Origin: Isoetes taiwanensis
Lineage: Eukaryota > Streptophyta > Lycopodiopsida > Isoetales > Isoetaceae
Assembly (NCBI GenBank): GCA_021234155.1
Contig: JAJEKV010000002.1
Location: forward strand, 40,227,841-40,291,840
Reading direction: 5' to 3'
DNA length: 64,000 nucleotides
Below, in pieces: positions 1 through 10,652 of the stretch. Made by a program: the position numbers and the translations under genes. Position 1 is the stretch's first letter. Every line of letters begins with the position of its first letter. Below the pieces are notes generated by a model. The model searched no databases and had not been told where the DNA came from. It saw only the letters and a program-made list of their open reading frames with translations.

Positions 1-814
1 ATTACCTTCATCAAGAAGAACATCCACCACCTGAGAAGTTGCTTCAGAACAAAACACAGATGCAAGATTACCTTGCTTGCTCTGTAGTTAGCCCCACAAA
101 CTCCTATCGGTGATATATAGAAATGCTCAAGAAATCGTTTGCCATCGTTTTTCCTTACAGAAAATTAGAGAAAAGATTAGCAGATGCAATTGGATCACAA
201 CCCTAAGCCCACATCAACCTGGCAAATCCGACCCTTCAATGGGCTCACCATCCCGCTTAAGGAAAATGGCTATTGGATACCTCTACTGTAAAACTTTTAC
301 AGGAAAGTAATGCTTGAGCACCTCTTGCACTCACCTCCTGCGAATATCCCAGAGATGGAATATGGCAGCGGGAGGGAATATCGCACTTCTACTTCCATTT
401 GCTCACCTGCATTACCAGAAAAACCAAAGAAACCAGTAAATCCTCCTAGCAAACATCTATCTGAAAAATGTAGAAGCCAACTCCTAACATAATTTGCAAA
501 AATTTCGAGAAGTGGCCAGAGCGGCGTTGCTCCTGAAGATGTGTTCCTATTTTTTGGGATTGGACCTGAATATCTATTGCCGCTAAAGAATCACCTGTTA
601 CAGACAAGCAACCCAACCAAAAGCTGAGATCCTATCCCCACCTTCCACCCAGCTCACATAAAATCCATGCCGTTTATCGATCCTCAGGTGTTCCTCAAAT
701 AAAAAAACTCCACAGCCACAGATAAAGAATATGCTGCAATATTCTTAAATCGTGGCCCTCTATCCATCCCTCCCCACACTCCCCAAGGATTGCCCTACAG
801 GCAACCCACCCAAA
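1..814. other. Upstream spacer, no gene seen
   Basis: I see no convincing coding exon here. The short open frames lack protein-like composition and use non-ATG starts. It may hold distal regulatory sequence of the RRM gene that begins at 1242. Confidence 0.5.
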
Positions 815-915
815 AATTATATATGTGTAGATAAGAGATATTTTTGTTTATAAAGATGTAACGGTTTAGCATCTAAGGGATGCCACGTCATTAATTTTTT
901 TTAGGAGAAAACGTG
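815..915 (+). promoter_or_regulatory. Candidate promoter of the RRM gene
   Basis: Two TATA-like strings lie at about 817-827 (TTATATATG) and 847-855 (TTTATAAAG). ACGT-core motifs of the bZIP/ABRE kind follow at about 884 (GCCACGTCA) and 908 (AACGTGG). The leader from here to the start codon at 1242 would be about 330-390 nt. Some plant RRM genes of this subfamily are abscisic-acid responsive, so ACGT motifs would fit, but this is inference from short motifs. Confidence 0.3.
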
Positions 916-1241
916 GATCGACGGCGCCATCACGCAATATCCGGCATGAAGGCATAAATCTGGTGGCGCCGCCCAGCTGGCTAGCCAAGTTCTGCCTTCT
1001 TCCTATTCCCAAACCCTTGATCTCCTCTGATTTTATGCTGTTTTTCCCCTCGTTAAAATGCTCCGTCTCATTTTCTCTCTGCCAAATTGCTCCATGGATT
1101 TGTTCTCCCCTCTCAGAAACAGACAGTACTGTGTCCTTTGTCCATAAAAAAATCCGTGTTCTTCATGGTCTGTCACTGGGTTTGATTCTGATCATGATCC
1201 CCAGATACAGAATAGAAAATTTGGGGTAAATCACAGTTCCT

Positions 1242-2549
1242 ATGCCGGGAGTTATGTTTGAAGATACGACCTACACCAAGGTTTTTGTTGGAGGATTAGC
1301 TTGGGAAACGCAGAGGGAAACTATGCGCAGATATTTCGAACAGTTTGGCGAGATTTTGGAAGCTGTTGTGATCACAGACAAAAATACTGGACGATCGAAA
1401 GGCTATGGTTTTGTGCGCGCCCTAATTCTATCCCCTGTTCTTTATATTTCCGTTCTTGTTCTTGGCCCCCCTTTGTCGAGTTTTTGGTCTGTTTGTTTTC
1501 TATGTGGTATTATGAAGCAGGGTTAATGGTTTTAGGTTACATTTCGGGATGCCGAATCTGCAAGGCGTGCATGTGCTGATGCTTCTCCGGTCATAGATGG
1601 TAGGCGAGCTAATTGCAATCTGGCTTCCCTTGGTGTTAGGGCAAGAGGATCCCCACAAAGTGGTGAGTTTTTCCACTCTCTAATCTGTCAGTTAAAGCAC
1701 AAACTCAAGCTTGGGTTTAAAGATTGCTTTCTATTCTGTTAAGCTGAAACTCGGAAACAAGATTGCTTCTTATTTTAGGCTTATTCACCCAAAACAAACT
1801 ATCACATAGACTTTAGTTTTTTTGATCCAAACATGTGGCTGTGAATTTTGTGCATGGATCTTTATATGAAACTTTACTTGATTTGCAGGCTTCAGATTTA
1901 GACCCGGGAGCCCTTATCGAGGAGGACCTCCAGTGGCAGGACAATTTTTTCAGAATAATCCTCCTGCTGCATCTGCTCAGCCTTGTCCCTTACCTCAGAC
2001 TTTTGCATATCCAAATTGCCAATATGGGTGCGCATGCTTATGGACATGTTTCACTGATTCTTTCATATTAGTCACATGTTAATGAAGCATACTGATAATT
2101 AAAACTTCCTGATGTAGATATCCTACTTATCCACCAGATTTCGTCTATCCCCAGGTTAGTTGAAACGAAAGTTGAACATAGTTAGAGATGTAAAAGAAGT
2201 ATCAGGCTCATAAGAGTATGTTGTGCAGTATGATCCCTACATCATGTCCCAGCTTTCTCAATACTATGGCAATCCCATGTATCAGTACTTTGGCTATGGT
2301 GGAGCTCCAGCTATGGGACCTCCATCTATGGTGCAATATGGAGGACCTGGCTTCAATGTTCTTACTAATATGCCTCAACCATCATCTTCAGGTCCTCCTG
2401 CACTTTATGCTTTCAATGTTATAAGAATATAAAATGAGCCTAATCTGCTTGAATACCTCGTTCCAGATATTGGAACCCCTGAAGCATCTCCTCAACAATT
2501 GGAGCACGATGCTAATAGCATGAGGATGACTGACCAACTTTGTGGGTGA
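1242..2549 (+). CDS. RRM-domain RNA-binding protein (RBM24/RBM38- and ARP1-like), six exons
   Basis: I infer six exons with GT-AG borders: 1242-1412, 1536-1662, 1889-2027, 2118-2154, 2229-2391 and 2467-2549. They total 720 nt, or 239 residues plus stop, and the phase holds across every junction. Residues 12-90 form one RRM: RNP2-like KVFVGGLAW, then RNP1-like KGYGFVTF, which is rebuilt exactly across intron 1. The following [16 protein letters not shown] is a signature of the plant/animal RBM24/38-like subfamily. The rest is rich in Pro, Gly, Tyr and Gln ([19 protein letters not shown]), as in plant ARP1-like proteins, and is probably disordered. The likely role is binding mRNA through a single RRM. 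The start is a true ATG and leaves a short N-terminus before the RRM. If intron 5 (donor 2392) is retained, a stop at 2430-2432 gives a different C-terminus. The gene appears intact. Confidence 0.85.
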
Positions 2550-2944
2550 ATCACCAATGTGAGTTTTGAGCATGCAATACCATATAATGTTTTGTTTACT
2601 ATCTTTGTGCAACTTGCCTTCGACTTTGCATCTTGTTTTTTGTTATATTGTCTATGCTTAGGAAAGCATGACTTCGATTTTGCATCTTGTTTTCTGTTTA
2701 AACCTGGAAGTTTTTTATTTTTGCTTTCTAGGTTAATAAATTTGCATTTTAATATGGAAAAAAATAGAGCCTTGTTTCTAGACTTCTTTTGCTTTTATCA
2801 TCAAATCTTGCTTTATCATCAAATTCTTGGCCTTTCGTGTCAAGACCGCGTTGGGATATATCAAATGAGATCAATTATCAACATTTGGGGTCGGTGCCCT
2901 TAAATTGGAATATTTTGTGTACAAAATACACTAGAAAACCTAGG
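2550..2944. other. Spacer or 3' UTR of the RRM gene
   Basis: No coding exon is evident. A short phrase, GATTTTGCATCTTGTTTT, is imperfectly duplicated at about 2621-2640 and 2674-2693. The 3' UTR of the RRM gene probably ends within this stretch. Confidence 0.35.
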
Positions 2945-3066
2945 ATTTAATTGTTCAATACATAACAGTCTTTCTTAAATAACATACAATATGAAAGCAG
3001 ATCTAGAGAAAACCTAGGATTTAATTGTTCAATACATATAATAGTCTTTATTTAATTGTTCAATAC
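2945..3066 (+). repeat. Left copy of an AT-rich repeat flanking the SINE cluster
   Basis: It contains TTGTTCAATACATAACAG and its variants twice. Positions 3034-3066 are identical over 33 bp to 4268-4300. The sequence at 2952-2998 matches 4287-4334 with few changes. The two copies bracket the segment 3067-4267. Confidence 0.7.
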
Positions 3067-3274
3067 AATCAAACCATATATAATGTATACACTTTGATTC
3101 TATTCTTCGAGATTCTTTGATGCTCCAGTGCATGCACGCCAAGTGGCAAAAAATATTTTTGAGGAACATTTTTGTATTTTTCTAGTTAATATTTATTGAG
3201 GAGGAGCCACAACCACGTGACTCCCCATGAGCAAGTTTGCACCCACATTCCTTAAAAATTATCAAAGCACGAGA

Positions 3275-3417
3275 TGTGTGCACTTTGCATTTATTGCGGC
3301 CATTAATACACTCTAATAACTTGATGAGACATGTGTGCACTTTGCATTTATTGCGGCCATTAATATACTTTGTATTTATTGTAGCCATTAATACACTTTG
3401 CATTTATTGCGGTCATT
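3275..3417 (+). repeat. Minisatellite with units of about 28 bp
   Basis: The phrase CACTTTGCATTTATTGCGGC plus CATTAATA recurs about four times with small changes (GCGGCC, GTAGCC, GCGGTC). The units are irregularly spaced because of a short insertion near 3312-3331. No coding role is apparent. Confidence 0.75.
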
Positions 3418-3744
3418 ATTCCGACGTCCGCCATAGCCAGACCTGTGCTTGCCCCTGCATACAAAACTCCGGTGCCATTGCAGTCCACAAGGCATTTCTG
3501 TGGACCAATGCGGCCATGCGAGCGATGATGAGACAACCCGGCAGATCCACTTCCATTCCATGCATACTTCAAACAAGGTGCGTGCTCTATATCTCTCATC
3601 ATTCCCTTTCTGGCCCATACGATAGATGGCATGCTGTTTGATTACCATGAGGTTCCCCACATCTATTCTTCAACAAATCAAACTAGAAACATTAAACAAA
3701 TAAATTACATTAAACAAAGGAGGCAGAGATAAAAAGATGCTCAC

Positions 3745-4267
3745 CGCTTTGACGGCCAAGTGGTTAAGCTAATGGTTATGGGAAACCCCCGTCCAGGCTC
3801 AAAGCCCACTGCCCATCATCGGGTGCAGCTAAATAAACAAAAAGGTCCATCGCGTTGTTAGCCTAGTGGTCAGGCCATTGGTTCTGGGCCTCACCCATCT
3901 AGGCTCAAAACCCACTGACTAGCAATGGATGGCGAGAAAGAGATAATGGCAACCGCGCTGTTAGGTGGTCAGGCCATTGGTTCTGGGCAGCACCCATCCA
4001 GGCTTAAACCCCACTGACTAAATGAGAGGATAAAAGAGAAAGGGATACCAGCATTGGGAATCTCATGGTCATCTGCAAGAGGACACAAGGCAACAATGTG
4101 GGTTCAAATCCCGCCTGTTCGGCAATTCATAAATGCTACCACATGTGGTCTCGCACCCTTGTGAATAGAAACCCATTATTAAGCATACATTGCATTGATA
4201 GGTTGAACGTTAATAGTGGGTCAAACCTCAGCGGCGGCGGCCTTGGCCGCCGCGATAAGTTTCTTGT
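3745..4267 (+). mobile_element. SINE-like cluster: tRNA-derived heads and GC-palindrome 3' end
   Basis: Three units of about 104 bp begin near 3745, 3849 and 3952. Each has an A-box-like phrase (GGCCAAGTGGTTAAGC or TAGCCTAGTGGTCAGG) followed about 40 nt later by a degenerate B box (CCAGGCTCAAAGCCC). A fourth head at about 4041-4125 carries a good B box, GGGTTCAAATCCC, at 4100-4112. The 3' end is GGCGGCCTTGGCCGCCGCG followed by ATAAGTTTCTTGTA. That end recurs in reverse at 54467-54502, which marks it as a repeat terminus. From memory this resembles the 3' end of Au-type plant SINEs; I could not verify that. None of the heads folds as an intact tRNA gene. Confidence 0.6.
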
Positions 4268-4334
4268 ACATATAATAGTCTTTATTTAATTGTTCAATAC
4301 ATAATAGTCTTTCTTAAATAACATACAATATGAA
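4268..4334 (+). repeat. Right copy of the AT-rich repeat flanking the SINE cluster
   Basis: The first 33 bp are identical to 3034-3066. The remainder matches the sequence at 2952-2998. It directly follows the SINE-like 3' terminus, so it may be a target duplication or part of an older duplicated repeat. Confidence 0.7.
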
Positions 4335-4548
4335 AGGATCCCCAATATGAAAGGATTTGAACCTCTCTCGAGTATAAACATTGAGCTATGGAAAAGATCT
4401 GTAAGCATAGCTATTTTACCAAACTAATGTTCTCCTTACAAAGTTAAAACTTACAAAAAGAATAGCATTGTGAGCTTATACTTACTCAAATGAGATGATT
4501 CATGATAATTTGTTAAAAATTTAAACAAGATCTGACAAAATGTATTGC

Positions 4549-4626
4549 AGCAGCAGAGAAGGATTGAAGCCAAGGGACATTGGAGTTAGCAGCAGAGAAG
4601 GATTGAAGCCAAGGGACATTGGAGTT
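4549..4626 (+). repeat. Perfect 39-bp tandem duplication
   Basis: Two identical 39-bp units (4549-4587 and 4588-4626) begin AGCAGCAGAGAAGG. 39 is a multiple of three and the frame stays open across both, but there is no other sign of coding. Confidence 0.9.
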
Positions 4627-7600
4627 ATCCATTCCCTGGCCATTTGGGCTTATGAGTACCTAAATCTGACTTGCCATTTTTTCATGTTCCTGTCTTTTCC
4701 TCTATTCTTTCCTTCTATTTTTCTACTCTCTCTATCCTTCCTGTCTCATTCTCAATTCCTTTGCTTTCTGTTTCCTTGATTTTTTTATATGCACTTTCAT
4801 TTTTATTTTAACCGGTGCTACTATTGGCACTTGGTGTATATCGAGTTCGATATGTACAACATATATCGAATTAGATATATAGCGTATATTGAAATTGATA
4901 TACGGGGGCTTCTTTTTTTTTTTAATCCCGAACTTGGCCGGCCAAAATTTGCATATAATTTTTAAAATGTATATAACATTATATACAAAAAGTACAGAAA
5001 GCACGAATGTGACCCGAGTGGGTCGGTTTTGGCTAAAACATAACATTTTGGGGGATGTAAGATACTAAAATGAAAGTTTGGTTTAATTCTAAGCTATCTA
5101 ACAACTTATCTCATGTCGATCTAACATGTAAAAGTGAAAAAATGGGTGACTCGGGTTACACCACGCGAAATGCATCTGCGTTCGCGACGTAAGTCCCCTC
5201 GGAGCAGTGTGACATGATGGGTCGATGTAAGCTATTTTTGAACATTTTCGAGAAACTTAAGATGCTACACTGTAAGATTTAGATAATTCTAAGCATTCTA
5301 ACAACTTTTCTTACAAAATTTGGACAATTTATGTCAGCAAAGAGGGGAGGTACTCCTGGTATGCTTTCTTCCTTCTTTCAAATTTGCAGTCCTGCTTTAG
5401 CATGAACCCGCGTTCTCCCGCTTTCTGCTGGGTAAGGTGGTGGGGCGTCGTGGTTTGAGGTCTCCCCGACGTCCCCTTCGAGCTCTTCCTCAGGGTTTCC
5501 CTTAAGAAAAAATTTTACCTAGGTAAATTTAGAACACTTGGCGAATTTCATACTTTAGAAGTTAGTTAAGGTGGCAAATTTTTTCTTTTATAAAAGTTCA
5601 TATATAGTACCTAAGGCGAATTTTTTACTAGGGACATTGTAATATCTATAGAAAGAAAAAAAAAAACTTCCATTAATATTCGACAAGTTTATTAGATGCA
5701 TAGCTTTGGAAATATAGTGTAACTAAAAAACACTAATGGAAAGTTTTTTGCTACTCGATTGCAGTAGAAACAACTTAATAATATGAAATTAAACAAGTGA
5801 AGCCCTATTCATTTGGCAAGTTAATAATCTTGAATAATAAAACACCATTGAATCACTATTCAAGTTAGTAAGAAACAAAATAACATCATTGGAGTCAAAA
5901 TCCATTTGGTTGCACTATTCATCAACCATTACTCTACAATAGAAAGTATTATAACTGCTATATTAATCTAGTAAATGTGAACCTGATGTCAAATATAGAA
6001 CCCTTAGCAATGGTAGACATAGACATTGCAGGAAATGCTTGAGGTGCCTCTCGATTCCAATCCTTTCATATGCAAAGATGGAGTTCCCAGCGAGAGAGGA
6101 GGTGGATTGAAGGAGTTGATTGTCACGAACTTGTGAATTACTTGAGGCTTGCAACGATGAGATTTGCTAGCTTGCTTCATGCCAAGCATGGCAAAATTCC
6201 GACTTGGGAAGATCAATTTGTTCTGTTAGAAGTCAAAATAGTTATACACACAACGAGAAGAAAGCCAATCATAAAAAAACTTGGGAACTTACCATCACCT
6301 GTAAGATTTTCCCACTCTCTTTCTCAGCTCGCAATCCTGGTTGCTTTTGTGTAGATAAGTGTGCTTGAGAAGAGTGTATCGACGGGGCATCGTAATAAGG
6401 ACTACCATGAATTGTGCTTTTGCATTGTCCGGAAAAATGGAAGGGCGCAGCGATGAAAAACCACGAGGTAAAGTTAGATTTATATCATGGTACTTGAAAC
6501 TGACCTATTGCTGAGTTATTCCATGCTGTTGGGATATATTTGCAAATGGAAATGAGAAAGGAGGAAAGCTAATCTGTTGCATAACAGCTTGTAAATACTG
6601 TGCCTGCGTTGGTGTCTTGGTGTGCAAAGAATTGCCAAAGACGCCTTACGCAAGAAGAGCAGCTTCCTTGCCAAAGATTCACGTGGCCCTTTTAGGAGTA
6701 GCCATAAATCTACTCCAACTACAAATGAAATTTCAATTAATGAAATAGTCAGTTTTTATGTTAAAATAAAACAGTTAATAAACTTTGTCTCTTTCAAAAT
6801 TTATTTACAGAACTGATATGCTTCTACAGGAAAAAATGTTTGGCCTTATATATCTACAATTTCAGGCAATGTAATGAGCAAATTAACAAAAGAAAGAGGG
6901 TTAGTATTGACCTTCAAATGCCAATGTCTATTATGAAAATCCACCTTGTAGCAGTGAGGGAGCCAGTCCTCTGCTGGCATGCTGCAGAAACTTCTTAAAG
7001 GTAGGCTGGTTTTCCTTGACATTTTCACATTTCTGAAAACAATAAGAATAGGTTAGGCAATCCCTAAGCTACACTTTAGTTCAGATCATATTTAGCATCT
7101 TAACTGTTATATTAAAGCTCCAGTGTTCCACTTCTGGCAGTATATCTTAGTCAAACAGGGGCAAGCATATGGGACTTGTTCACCGGATCTTAGCTAGCCC
7201 TTCTACATTATCCACCTATTAGTAATCCGATTCACACCTTTTAGAATCCATTATAAAAGCCTATTAATTTCTTTACAGTTCATATCATAAACCCTATATA
7301 TTTTTATTTTTTAAGAAAAACATCAAAATGGGCATCCCTGTTCTTCCATAGCATAAACCCTATATCTTTTATAAACAAAATCGAAATGGGCAACCCTGTT
7401 CTTCATAAAGCAAAGATATTTTAGCAACGAGTCCATCCACACTTTATATTAGCATCAACAGGCCAGTATCATGCTACAGTAGTATTTTTAGCTATATCTC
7501 AACTAGAAAACCTCACTTACTTACCACAAGAATAGAGTCCACCCTATTCTTAGCTCTGATTTTACATGAATCATATACTAAAAATACATGATTCAATCAG

Positions 7601-8583
7601 ATATTCATAATGCTCCATCAGCCATCTCTAGCCTTGCTATATTTTACAGAAATGAAGCCAGGATGTTGCAATGTTAAATCCCATGCAAATCCATATCTTT
7701 ATCATTACGTGGCAAGCAGTTTATTCTAGTCTAGCAAAGCTCAAAATCCATTGTGTAACATGAGCATAAGCAAGAATAAGTCTTCTTTAAGAGATTAAAA
7801 GATGGAAATACCAACAGAGCCGTTTAACGAAGCTCCAGAATGTCAACGTATCACCTTTAAGGAAAAAAAATATAATTATTATGAAAGCTAACCTGAGTAG
7901 AGGCGCCTCCAAATATTAACATCCGTTTGCTTCATATGTCTGCATCCTTTTTCTGCCTTATGCAAAGTCGGACCATAGCATAACAGAGAATCAATTTTGC
8001 CAAGGCATTTTCATGGATAATGCCTTTGGTATTCCACAGCCTTGATAATGAACAGCTGCCACAACCGTCCAAGCATAGGAGCCTTTGTACTAGGTCTGGA
8101 TAATCCAGAATGTTGCAATGATAAGAATAGGTTTAGTTACAGACCTTTAACACATCCAGATAAGCTTTGCAATAGCAGGTTTCTTTTGATCCTTTAGTAA
8201 GTTTTCTTCTCCAATAATGCAATCACATCAAACATAGGCAAGATTTACCATAAAGCATTGTCTGGCACCCATAAAGAACGTGATCAGAAGAGTTGAATAA
8301 AAAGGATGGCATGAAGAATAGCGTTGCAGCTCTACCAGAATCCCTCAATAGCTTCGTCTTCCTAGAACTCTTAGGTAACAACCGCTACTGGAGGTAAGAG
8401 GCGAATCAACCCTAAATATAAAGACCTCTAATCGAGATAAGGGCGAATAGTGACAATCCGACCATCATTTTCAAGGCGATTCAAGCTGGGTGGGAACCTA
8501 AGCGTTCGAAAGATGGGCGAAAATAAAAAATCATATTTTGTACAAAACCTACTCCAGATTCGTATTCAATTTTAAAAAAACCC
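4627..8583. other. AT-rich spacer without recognisable genes
   Basis: I find no supported gene. Around 4840-4910 there is a run of short ATATCGAA/TATATCG-like repeats. The open frame at 6070-6354 matches no family I know and is bounded by AT-rich sequence. The stretch 7050-8350 has many splice-like signals but no exon chain I can defend. Confidence 0.4.
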
Positions 8584-9181
8584 TTAAATATAGCATATAA
8601 GCGAATATTCGCCCCTTAAGGGAAACCCCGCTCTTCCTCCTCCTCGTTCCCACCTACTTCCTCCACCTCTTCGTCCTCCTCCTCCTTCTGCTTGCTCCTG
8701 ATGAGGTTCTTCAATGTGGATGGTTCCCCTGGACCGATCTTGGTCCCTTTTGGACCGTTTCTCCCTTCTCCTGGCCTCCTTCTCTCGCTCCCTCTTCTTC
8801 CTTACCGCCTGATCTTCCGGCCATTCCGCCACCTTCTCCTTTCCCTTCGTTTTGCTGGGTCCGACCTCTTCTTGATGCTGCTGCTCCTCCTCCTCCTACT
8901 GCTCCTCTTGCTGCTCTTCTTCCTGCTTTCCTTGGCTCGGCGAGGGCGTGCCGAGCGCGACAGTTTTGCCGGTCCGCTGGGTGGCCTCCGACGAGCTGTT
9001 GTGCGTCCGTTCATGGGAAGTGTGAAAAGTTTCGTCCGTGGAGCTCTTCTTCCTCCCTCCCAGGCCTGAGGTGCTCTGAGATATTCTTGCCGCTCCCCAC
9101 TTCCATCTCTGTCGTGGAAGGTCTCTGCTTGGGGCTCATGTATTTCCTTACTGTGCATGTGGTGCGAGCCATGTCTTTCGT
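8584..9181 (-). pseudogene. Charged, low-complexity coding remnant (gag-like?)
   Basis: On the minus strand a candidate start near 9172 gives MARTTCTVRKYMSPKQRPST. The frame then breaks, and a second frame runs through an acidic Glu/Gln tract (one stop), the phrase VAEWPEDQAVRKKREREKEA, a Lys/Arg/Glu-rich helix, and a Gly/Arg-rich tail. The plus-strand DNA is an imperfect CTN trinucleotide run around 8876-8935, which explains the composition. N-termini of this style occur in plant retrotransposon gag proteins, so a decayed gag is possible. A low-complexity first exon of a host gene is the alternative. No catalytic or zinc motif is visible. Confidence 0.3.
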
Positions 9182-10652
9182 TGCAAGAAAGTGGATGAGC
9201 TTAAGTTGGAGATCAAGAGAGAGAGGTTGGTGGTGTGTGTAGGAGAATGGGACCCTAAAATGATATTTAAAAAGGAAAAGATGCTCTTAGGGCTAGAAAT
9301 ATTTTTTTACTATTAATACCCCTATTAATTAGCGACTATATATAGTTATTTCTTTATTATAATTAAAATTTGAATTTTTCCGAACAGTTTGGTGTGTTAA
9401 TTTTGGATTTGCGTCATTTTTCACCTGGGTCTCGAATTGGGATGATTCTTTAATCCATTTTGGCTGAAATTTGATGCTCATGTATAATTTCCACTCCAAT
9501 CTTAGTAGAATGTTAATTCGACTCATTATTTTTCCTTGCGTCTATAATTTAGCCTAAACTTTATGACCCTACCACTTAGGAGGGAAAAAAAATTCTTCCA
9601 TTTTTTGAGGTCCAATGCTGGAATTTCCATCCCATGCTCTATTAGGCCGGTTAGACTACTAAGTCAGGGATATGTTCACTGCTAGCTCTTTCTCAACCAA
9701 GAAATTTAGTTCTAGATAAATAATGAAGATACATCTTAACCTAATCACATGCATCTAACTTACAGTTAGGGTTCATTGATTAGGGTTCCAAACCTAGACT
9801 GAGGGTTCTAGGAAGGCTCTACTAGCAAGATAAGATACTAGCTCATTTGGAATCCTGGGTTCCAGATGATCTACCTATGAAGCTACTATGAATACCTGCT
9901 CTGGATGAACTTCCTCCAACTCTTGGAGTCTCCATGACTTGATGATGAGTCGAGTGATACCTCCTCCTTCTGATGGCCATGCTACCTTGGGGCTGTCGAT
10001 CTGAGCTATGCCTCAATGAACGGTGTTCGAAACGGAGTTCCGAGCGAAGAATAGGTCTCAAGGTGAGTGGAGCCAAAAAGTGGCCTAGGGTTAGGGTTAG
10101 GGTTAGGGTCCATAGGTTATGGTTCCATGTGATTGCCATGTGGCTCCAATGGGGTGCTTCCATGTGGTAGGTACCCACTAGGTTGAGGCCATGTGGAAAT
10201 GGCCTTAAGCCTAAAGTTGGTTACGTTATGTAAATAACTTGGCCATGCTCCCTTTTCCACCTATTATGGTATACAAAGCTATAATGATAGATTTGTATGG
10301 TGACAGGGCCTAGAAATATATATGGCCTATATTTTCGGGGAACGCCACATAATACGACTTGTACCTACTGTCCCCAATGAGCAGGGTGTTCTCAACCTCA
10401 AACCTTGGGAATATACGGTAAACCTTACTCAATTCCTTCAAGAAAATGGGCTTATTCTTGATCGACAACCCTGTATTCGTGCATTCATTTTGGTTCCATA
10501 CAAATAGAAACTTTGAAGCAAATTCTGATGTGCCATGACTGTAAACTAGAATTGTGATAATATACTAGACCATAATGCAACCACGAAGTTATCGAGGCAC
10601 CAAAACATAAACTCTCTAAATCCCGGCCTTAAAATGATAGTCTTCTGCTTGT
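9182..10652. other. Spacer without recognisable genes
   Basis: Only short open frames occur. The one at 10322-10507 is 61 codons with ordinary composition and no family I recognise. A telomere-like run lies at 10085-10108. Confidence 0.4.
10085..10108 (+). repeat. Short interstitial TTAGGG run
   Basis: The sequence shows CTAGGG followed by three exact TTAGGG units. Most land plants use TTTAGGG at telomeres, so this is the six-base form. At 24 bp it may simply be chance or a low-complexity slip. Confidence 0.7.

Noticed and set aside
1..492. Two short plus-strand frames upstream of the RRM gene
   Set aside because: No conserved composition or splice context; the first relies on a non-ATG start and neither resembles a known protein.
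3745..4020. Functional tRNA genes
   Set aside because: The A- and B-box-like phrases are degenerate and I could not draw acceptor and anticodon stems. They are better explained as SINE-like repeats.
9100..9181. Histone H3-like N-terminus (MARTTCTVRKY)
   Set aside because: The similarity stops after about ten residues. The rest is charged low-complexity sequence with frame breaks.
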